Part shown: positions 13,395 through 18,360 of the stretch, one piece after another
How the letters are laid out: each line of letters starts with the position of its first letter
Numbering within the stretch: the stretch's first letter is position 1
Source: an uncultured Erysipelotrichaceae bacterium
GTDB taxonomy: Bacteria > Bacillota_I > Bacilli_A > Erysipelotrichales > Erysipelotrichaceae
DNA length: 18,360 nt
Direction of reading: 5' to 3'
Assembly (NCBI GenBank): GCA_947385085.1
Contig: CANDJN010000038.1
Coordinates: 1-18,360, forward strand
The notes under the pieces: generated by a model
Seen by the model: the letters and a program-made list of their open reading frames with translations, nothing else
What the model was told of the DNA's origin: nothing
Databases searched by the model: none
Position numbers and translations under genes: made by a program

Positions 13395-13856
13395 ATGAGC
13401 TTTGAAGAAGCGGTTAAGCGTATGTTTGCGCAGCTGGGAACGAATAAGATTATGGCGCTGGCAACAGCGAAGGATGATAAAGTGACGGTAAGAAATGTCA
13501 GCTGCGTGTTTTATGACGATAAGATTTATTTTAAAACCGATGTGAACTTTCGCAAAACCAAGCAGCTATTGGCAAATCCACATGTGGCGATGTGCTGGAA
13601 CGGGGTTCAGGTTGAAGGTATCGCCGTGAATAAAGGATTGGTGGCAGAGGAAGCAGGACAGCGCTTTGCCAAGGCTTATCGCAAATATTGGTGGGGCAGC
13701 TATAATGCCTATTCTCACACTGATACGGAAATTCTCATTGAAGTAACACCGCAATTTGTTGAGGTATGGGATCAAGATGAGAATCAGCGCGGCTTTCAAA
13801 CATTCATTGATTTTGATGCAAAGAGCGTTCAAGTCATTGATTATGATGAAAAATAA
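13395..13856 (+). CDS. PNPOx-fold (pyridoxamine 5'-phosphate oxidase-like) flavin-type protein
   Basis: 153 residues of the split-barrel FMN-binding superfamily: MFAQLGTNKIMALATAKDDK, VTVRNVSCVFYDDKIYFKTD, RKTKQLLANPHVAMCWNG, and a C-terminal strand EILIEVTPQFVEVWD. These proteins bind FMN, F420 or heme, and many are small uncharacterised reductases. The gene begins 11 nt after ribU with its own AGGAGG site, so it falls under the same FMN riboswitch. This context supports FMN as cofactor, or a role in flavin handling. A terminator follows at once, making a two-gene operon. The substrate is unknown. Confidence 0.85.
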   Translation: MSFEEAVKRMFAQLGTNKIMALATAKDDKVTVRNVSCVFYDDKIYFKTDVNFRKTKQLLANPHVAMCWNGVQVEGIAVNKGLVAEEAGQRFAKAYRKYWWGSYNAYSHTDTEILIEVTPQFVEVWDQDENQRGFQTFIDFDAKSVQVIDYDEK

Positions 13857-13858
13857 TG

Positions 13859-13906
13859 GGATGAGTGGCTTAGGTTGATTTATGCCTTCGCCATCTCATC
13901 CTTTTT
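13859..13906 (+). terminator. Terminator of the ribU operon
   Basis: GGATGAG-TGGC ... GCCA-T-CTCATCC (one bulged base) is followed by TTTTT. It starts 2 nt after the stop. Confidence 0.85.
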
Positions 13907-13931
13907 GAATTCCGGAAAGTATGATAAAAAC

Positions 13932-13960
13932 TAGGCATTTTCCCTGCTTTCCTGTATAAT
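13932..13960 (+). promoter_or_regulatory. Promoter of the pseudo-peptidase/cls operon
   Basis: TAGGCA (13932-13937, 4/6 match), 17-nt spacer, perfect TATAAT (13955-13960). Confidence 0.65.
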
Positions 13961-14042
13961 ATAACCATGTTTTCTTTTTACAGATAAAGCAGGCTTTCAT
14001 TCCTGTATTAAGGGTGAAAGATGCAGATAAGGAGGGATCGGT

Positions 14043-14996
14043 ATGAATCAGAAAATCTTCCAAAAATATCGAGAAACCTATGGAGTGCGATTTTCCGGCA
14101 AGCAAAAGCGGGCAGCGCGTCAGGCATTGAGTGAAGAGTTTGAAGGGTTGGGCTATCAAACGCATCCGATTCGTAAACGTACCTTACTACATCACGCTGA
14201 AAATTTGTTGTTTGGCAATATCCAACATGCGAAAACAGTAATTGTGGTTCCCTATGATACGCCGCAGCGGGTACTGTGGTGGAAGAATCGCTATTATCCG
14301 TTAAACGGTACGTTAACCTTAAATAAAGGAATTCTGCCGTTATTGGCACCGGTGGTTGTGATTTATATTGCGCTTTTTGGCATCTTACAGGCTGGTGAGC
14401 ACTGGGCTCAGGAGCCCAATCAGATTCGGATGCTGTCAGTGTTGATGCTGGTGATGCTGGCACTATTGATTTATTGGCTGGCGCATGGATTCGCCAATCG
14501 CCATAACGATAATCGCTATACAGCGTCGATTAGCACCGCCATTGAGATTGCGCAGGGAATGGATAAGGATCAGCGCCGCAATACGGCCTTTCTATTTTTG
14601 GATGGGAATCATGGGCGTTTCTATGGCGCACAGCTGGCGGCCGAGGCATTTCAAAATGAACATAAAAATCCAAATGTGATCGTTCTGAACACGTTTGCCA
14701 AGGGTTCCAAGCTATTCCTTGGCTATCGCAGTAAAGGCAAAAGGACAGCGCAGGATTTACAGCGAATCAGCGAGTCAATAAGAGAAATGAAAACCGTCGC
14801 GCTAAGTAATTCCATGTGGATGTCTACCTTGCTGGAGCATTTTCCCAAAGCGGTCATGATTGCGGCAGGAGAAATCGATGATAAGGGACAGCTTTGTGTC
14901 TTGGATACCGCTACATCCAAGGATCGCAATATTGATATGGAAAATGTAGATGCGGTTGTCGCATTGCTTCTAGCGTTCATTAAGAAACAGAGATAA
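14043..14996 (+). CDS. Membrane-anchored M28-peptidase-like protein lacking the metal ligands
   Basis: 317 residues. The order of sequence blocks follows the M28 aminopeptidase fold, but the usual zinc ligands are changed. The strand ending in a His-x-Asp motif is TVIVVPYDTP (65-74, His replaced by Pro). The Asp-centred block is HNDNRYTASISTAIEIA (154-170). The Glu-Glu block of active enzymes is FLFLDGNHGRFYGAQLAA (184-200), with Asn-His in place of Glu-Glu. The later ligand motifs are NTFAKGSK and LEHFPKA. Two hydrophobic segments (about 97-117 and 130-149) are inserted between the first and second blocks, so the domain is split around a membrane hairpin. I infer a non-catalytic, membrane-tethered binding or scaffold protein. 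It is the first gene of an operon with cls, 26 nt apart, which suggests envelope work. AAGGAGG precedes the ATG. Confidence 0.68.
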   Translation: MNQKIFQKYRETYGVRFSGKQKRAARQALSEEFEGLGYQTHPIRKRTLLHHAENLLFGNIQHAKTVIVVPYDTPQRVLWWKNRYYPLNGTLTLNKGILPLLAPVVVIYIALFGILQAGEHWAQEPNQIRMLSVLMLVMLALLIYWLAHGFANRHNDNRYTASISTAIEIAQGMDKDQRRNTAFLFLDGNHGRFYGAQLAAEAFQNEHKNPNVIVLNTFAKGSKLFLGYRSKGKRTAQDLQRISESIREMKTVALSNSMWMSTLLEHFPKAVMIAAGEIDDKGQLCVLDTATSKDRNIDMENVDAVVALLLAFIKKQR

Positions 14997-15022
14997 GGAA
15001 ACAGAAAAGAGAGTTAGTGTAT

Positions 15023-16564
15023 ATGAGTTTGAAAAGGATCATTCGCTTTTTTACCAGTAAGCTCTTTATCGTGGCGATTTTGATTTTTATTCAATTAGGA
15101 TTTTTGGGCGCAATGGTGCTCACGTTAAGCGAATATTTTCTCCCGATGTATTTTGTTTTAATCGCCTTGAGCTTTATTGTCAGTATTTACGTGTTGAACA
15201 AAAATGAGAATCCCTCGTATAAGTTGACGTGGGTTATGCTGATAATGACTTTACCGATCTTTGGTGGGTTGTTCTATGCGTTATTCGGCGGTCAGAAGGT
15301 ACCCAAGGAATTACAGAAGCGCGATCATGAGTCACAGGAGAATATTCAGGGGATCATATGCCAGGATGAGGCATTGCTGGAGGCATTGGAAAAGGAAGAC
15401 ATTCTTGCCCATCGGCAGGCAAAGTATTTATGGCAAACTGCGGATTTCCCCCTTTATCGCAAAACGGAAACGACGTTTTTCCCTGTTGGCGAGGCGATGT
15501 TTCCTGTTATGCTGGAGGCGTTAAAGCAGGCGAAGAAATTCATTTTTCTCGAATATTTCATCATCGAAGAAGGCATCATGTGGAATCAGATTTTAGATAT
15601 ACTCTGCGATAAGGTACAACAAGGCATAGAGGTGCGGGTAATGTATGATGATGTTGGCTGTATCGGAAAGCTGCCGCCTCATTATGAAGAAAAGCTGCGG
15701 CGTTTGGGCATTGCCTGTAAAATCTTTAATCCGCTAAGACCGCGATTAGCCATGCAGATGAATAATCGCGATCACCGCAAGATTATGGTGGTGGATGGGG
15801 AAGTCGGAATGACGGGTGGCATTAACCTTGCGGATGAATATATCAATGCGGTTGAGCGCTTTGGTCATTGGAAAGACAACTCCGTCATGTTAAGAGGCAA
15901 AGCTGTTTGGAGCTTAACGCTGATGTTTCTGCAGTTCTGGAATTATGATGAGCCCCAAAAGGATGACTTCTATCAATATAAAGCGGATGATGCATGCTTT
16001 GAACACATTCAGGATGACGGCTATGTTCAGCCGTATTCCGACAGTCCAACAGATAATGAAAATGTCGGAGAAAATACGCATATCAATATGATTAATGCGG
16101 CTACGCGCTATGTTTATGCCACAACGCCTTATTTGGTCATCGACAGCGAAACCAAAACGGCATTGACACTGGCCGCAAAAAACGGGGTGGATGTTCGTAT
16201 TATCGTTCCGCATATTCCCGATAAGAAGTATGTCTTTGCGCTGACCCAAGGCAATTATCGCGACTTGTTAGCAGCCGGGGTAAAAATCTATGAGTATACG
16301 CCAGGCTTTGTCCATGGAAAAAGCTTTGTCGTAGATGATAAAATGGCAGTGGTTGGGACGATTAATATGGATTATCGCTCTTATTATTTGCATTATGAAT
16401 GCGGCGTCTGGTTCTATCGCAGTCGCGTTGTGGATGCGGTAAAGCAGGATTATATGGATATGCTTGATAAGAGCCATCAAGTCACAATGGAGGAATACAA
16501 GCAAATGCGGTTGCCCCGGCGCATGGTGATTGCACTGTTGAATATATTCTCACCGATGATGTAG
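15023..16564 (+). CDS. cls: Cardiolipin synthase, phospholipase-D type
   Basis: 513 residues. Two or three N-terminal membrane helices (about 16-34, 40-58 and 68-90) precede two phospholipase-D HKD motifs: HRKIMVVDGEVGMTGG (about 251-266) and HGKSFVVDDKMAVVGTIN. The enzyme joins two phosphatidylglycerols to cardiolipin and glycerol at the membrane. Length and layout match Firmicutes Cls. The ATG at 15023 is preferred; a GTG two codons upstream (15017) is also possible, and the ribosome site is weak (AGAGAG), suggesting coupling to the upstream gene. An intrinsic terminator follows 18 nt after the stop. Confidence 0.94.
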   Translation: MSLKRIIRFFTSKLFIVAILIFIQLGFLGAMVLTLSEYFLPMYFVLIALSFIVSIYVLNKNENPSYKLTWVMLIMTLPIFGGLFYALFGGQKVPKELQKRDHESQENIQGIICQDEALLEALEKEDILAHRQAKYLWQTADFPLYRKTETTFFPVGEAMFPVMLEALKQAKKFIFLEYFIIEEGIMWNQILDILCDKVQQGIEVRVMYDDVGCIGKLPPHYEEKLRRLGIACKIFNPLRPRLAMQMNNRDHRKIMVVDGEVGMTGGINLADEYINAVERFGHWKDNSVMLRGKAVWSLTLMFLQFWNYDEPQKDDFYQYKADDACFEHIQDDGYVQPYSDSPTDNENVGENTHINMINAATRYVYATTPYLVIDSETKTALTLAAKNGVDVRIIVPHIPDKKYVFALTQGNYRDLLAAGVKIYEYTPGFVHGKSFVVDDKMAVVGTINMDYRSYYLHYECGVWFYRSRVVDAVKQDYMDMLDKSHQVTMEEYKQMRLPRRMVIALLNIFSPMM

Positions 16565-16581
16565 ATACATAAACCTTAAGC

Positions 16582-16614
16582 ATCTGTCATACAATGTATG
16601 GCAGATATTTTTTT
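16582..16614 (+). terminator. Terminator/attenuator directly abutting the groEL ribosome site
   Basis: ATCTGTCATAC (16582-16592) pairs with GTATGGCAGAT (16596-16606, one G-U), loop AAT, then a T7 run (16608-16614). The groEL Shine-Dalgarno GGGAGG (16615-16620) begins on the very next base. No promoter fits between the T-run and the ATG. Confidence 0.85.
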
Positions 16615-16626
16615 GGGAGGTATCAT

Positions 16627-18192
16627 ATGATGGAAGATATACTTTTTCAAAAGGAAGCCAGAAAGCGTCTGTTGCGTGGAGCACAGTTATTGATGGAAAG
16701 CGTAAAAGGCACCTTAGGTCCCTGTGGACACCATGTGCTGATTCGCAAGGAATATGATTTGCCGCTCATCACCAATGACGGAGTAACTATCGCAAAATCA
16801 CTTCATGTCAGCGATCCTTATGAACAAATGGGGATTCAGATTTTATTGGACAGTGCGGGAAAGACGAATGAAAATGGCGGCGATGGTACCACTACGAGTA
16901 TTTTACTTGCATATGAATTATTAAGGCAAGGCTTTCAATATATGGAAAGGGGCGGAGTAGCCAGTGCGTTTGTGCAGGGGATGCAGCAGGCGGAACAGAT
17001 GGTGGAGGACTACATTCGCGAACATGCGGAAGCGATCGATGAATCAAAGGGGATAGCGCAAATCGCATCCATCAGCGCTAAGTCAGAGGAAATCGGCACA
17101 TTGATAGGGGAGGCGTTAAAGGAAGTGAGCGATCCACGCTGCATTGTCTGTGAACAGGGCAGTACGTATGAAAGCAAACTGCGTATTCAAGAGGGAATGG
17201 AATTGAATGCGGCTTTAATGTCGCCGTATTTCCTACCTCAGGATGAAAGCAGTGTCACATTAAAGGATGCGTATTTATTAATTACCAACGAAACAATTGA
17301 TGCGCTTTCCCAGTTGGATCATTTTATCGCCTATGCATACACAAACCATCATCCGCTGATCATCCTATGCGAGGATATGGATAATGAAGTGCTGGGACAA
17401 TGCATCTATCTGCATATGCAGAAAAAATGCAATGTCATAGTCTGTAAAGCTCCTTCCTTTGGCACTTACCAACAGGATATGCTGGAGGATTTGGCTTTGG
17501 TATGCAAGGGCAAGGCATGGTGCAGCGATATGGGCAAGGAACTGTCTGAGGTACCATTTGAAGATCTAGGCAAGGCAAAGGAAGTAATTATTCATAAGCA
17601 TTCGATGCAGGTTTTCGCTTCACATGATGAAAGTGTTGATCAGAGAATATCGCTATTGAAAAAGCAGATACCAGATTGTGAGAAAAAATATGACCGTGAT
17701 CACTTGTATCGTCGTATCACTCGTTTGGAAGGCAAAATTGCCGTTTTGGAAATCGGTGGTTATACCAAAGTGGAAATTGAAGAAAAAAGAATGCGTTGTG
17801 AGGATGCTTTACAGGCGAGCTTTGCGGCGATGGAAGAAGGAATTGTCGCTGGGGGCGGTCTAGCATTGATTCAATGTTATCGCGCTTTACAGCCTTTTGC
17901 GATGGATGTACACAAGGATCGCCAGGCAGGGATGAATTGCGTTTTTACAGCCATCTTAAAGCCGTTTCTACAGTTGGTGGAAAACAATTATGAATCACCG
18001 GCCAAAATGCTGGAACTGCAATTAGAAAACGACTGGAATATTGGCTATGATGTATGGAAAGAAGAATGGTGTGATTTATTGGAATGCGGTGTGATTGATC
18101 CGGCTAAGGTTGTGATTGAAGCACTGCGCAATGCGGTGTCCGTTGCCGGCTTATTAATTCGCTGTGATGTGGCAATTCTAAACGCATCATAG
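16627..18192 (+). CDS. groEL: Divergent GroEL (Hsp60) chaperonin, no groES adjacent
   Basis: 521 residues collinear with GroEL through all three domains. ATP-site motifs are kept: KGTLGPCGHHVLI, PLITNDGVTIAKSL (Asp), GGDGTTTSILLAYELL, the hinge EIEEKRMRCEDALQA with its Asp, and MEEGIVAGGGLALIQC. The apical domain keeps LMSPYF, and the end keeps GVIDPAKV and ASVAGLL-like NAVSVAGLLI. Conservation elsewhere is low for a GroEL. The C terminus ends CDVAILNAS with no Gly-Gly-Met tail, and I count 16 cysteines, far more than the three of E. coli GroEL. No groES precedes it and no CIRCE-type 9-bp inverted repeat was seen. I chose the ATG at 16627 (6 nt from GGGAGG); 16630 is equally possible. Likely ATP-active; its co-chaperonin use is unknown. 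Confidence 0.92.
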   Translation: MMEDILFQKEARKRLLRGAQLLMESVKGTLGPCGHHVLIRKEYDLPLITNDGVTIAKSLHVSDPYEQMGIQILLDSAGKTNENGGDGTTTSILLAYELLRQGFQYMERGGVASAFVQGMQQAEQMVEDYIREHAEAIDESKGIAQIASISAKSEEIGTLIGEALKEVSDPRCIVCEQGSTYESKLRIQEGMELNAALMSPYFLPQDESSVTLKDAYLLITNETIDALSQLDHFIAYAYTNHHPLIILCEDMDNEVLGQCIYLHMQKKCNVIVCKAPSFGTYQQDMLEDLALVCKGKAWCSDMGKELSEVPFEDLGKAKEVIIHKHSMQVFASHDESVDQRISLLKKQIPDCEKKYDRDHLYRRITRLEGKIAVLEIGGYTKVEIEEKRMRCEDALQASFAAMEEGIVAGGGLALIQCYRALQPFAMDVHKDRQAGMNCVFTAILKPFLQLVENNYESPAKMLELQLENDWNIGYDVWKEEWCDLLECGVIDPAKVVIEALRNAVSVAGLLIRCDVAILNAS

Positions 18193-18360
18193 TTTTTGCA
18201 TGAATTTAGGAAGTACTTCGTAACAATTTTAAACAAAATTTTGCATGTGTGTGCGAACTTAATAATGAATAAAATACTCTAAACAGTGAAAATATGATAC
18301 AATGCTTGTGTACAATTCGGGTGGAATTGTCCTTTTTGCGTATTTTCACAATAACAAAAA
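18193..18360 (+). promoter_or_regulatory. Downstream region with a possible promoter and leader hairpin
   Basis: No gene within the window. TACAAT (18299-18304) could be a -10. A hairpin ACAATTC-GGGTG-GAATTGT (18312-18330) with TTTTT at 18333-18337 follows within 15 nt. This is either a terminator or a leader attenuator of a gene beyond the window. TTTTGCATG occurs twice (18194-18202 and about 18240-18247 in shortened form). Confidence 0.4.

Noticed and set aside
16480..16627. CIRCE heat-shock operator upstream of groEL
   Set aside because: The only inverted repeat is the terminator-like stem; the 9-N9-9 CIRCE pattern is not present.

Overview
The window reads as a low-GC Gram-positive (Bacillota) chromosome using the standard code: TGG is used for Trp, TGA occurs as a normal stop, and AGGAGG-type ribosome sites are strong. 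The tmRNA tag with its KTN start, the FMN-riboswitch RibU, the CapA lipoprotein and the gene order point to a gut Firmicute. Erysipelotrichales is my best guess, by inference only.

Left part (1-4790) looks like accessory DNA. It opens with a phage-type CHAP/Cpl-7 endolysin. Next comes a self-contained cassette of an XRE regulator facing a 37-residue peptide and an extraordinary protein with 17 consecutive cysteines at every third residue. A tripartite HipB-HipS-HipT (HipA-like kinase) module follows, in which the regulator and two operators look intact, the small subunit has an in-frame stop and the kinase has lost its C-terminal end. A lone small protein and about 600 nt of gene-poor DNA follow. 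This block abuts the 3' end of ssrA, a classical integration site, so it may be the end of a prophage or a remnant of one.

Middle part (4798-11339) is core genome. ssrA (tmRNA), smpB, a CapA-family lipoprotein, rnr (RNase R) and secG all lie on the minus strand. SmpB, tmRNA and RNase R are the trans-translation ribosome-rescue machinery and sit together. A plus-strand dNTP triphosphohydrolase (dgt-like) follows, with its own extended -10 promoter.

Right part (11340-18360) starts with a decayed YoeB/RelB-type toxin-antitoxin pair: the antitoxin is frameshifted in an A8 tract and the toxin carries an in-frame TGA. An FMN-riboswitch operon comes next (riboflavin ECF transporter RibU plus a PNPOx-fold flavin-type protein). 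It is followed by an operon of a membrane-anchored M28-like pseudo-peptidase and a cardiolipin synthase. The last gene is a divergent, cysteine-rich, stand-alone GroEL whose ribosome site directly abuts an intrinsic terminator, which suggests read-through or attenuation control.

The best candidates for something undescribed are the period-3 cysteine protein and its tightly regulated cassette, the M28-fold membrane protein with no metal ligands, the recoding-dependent state of the toxin-antitoxin pair, and the attenuated solitary GroEL.
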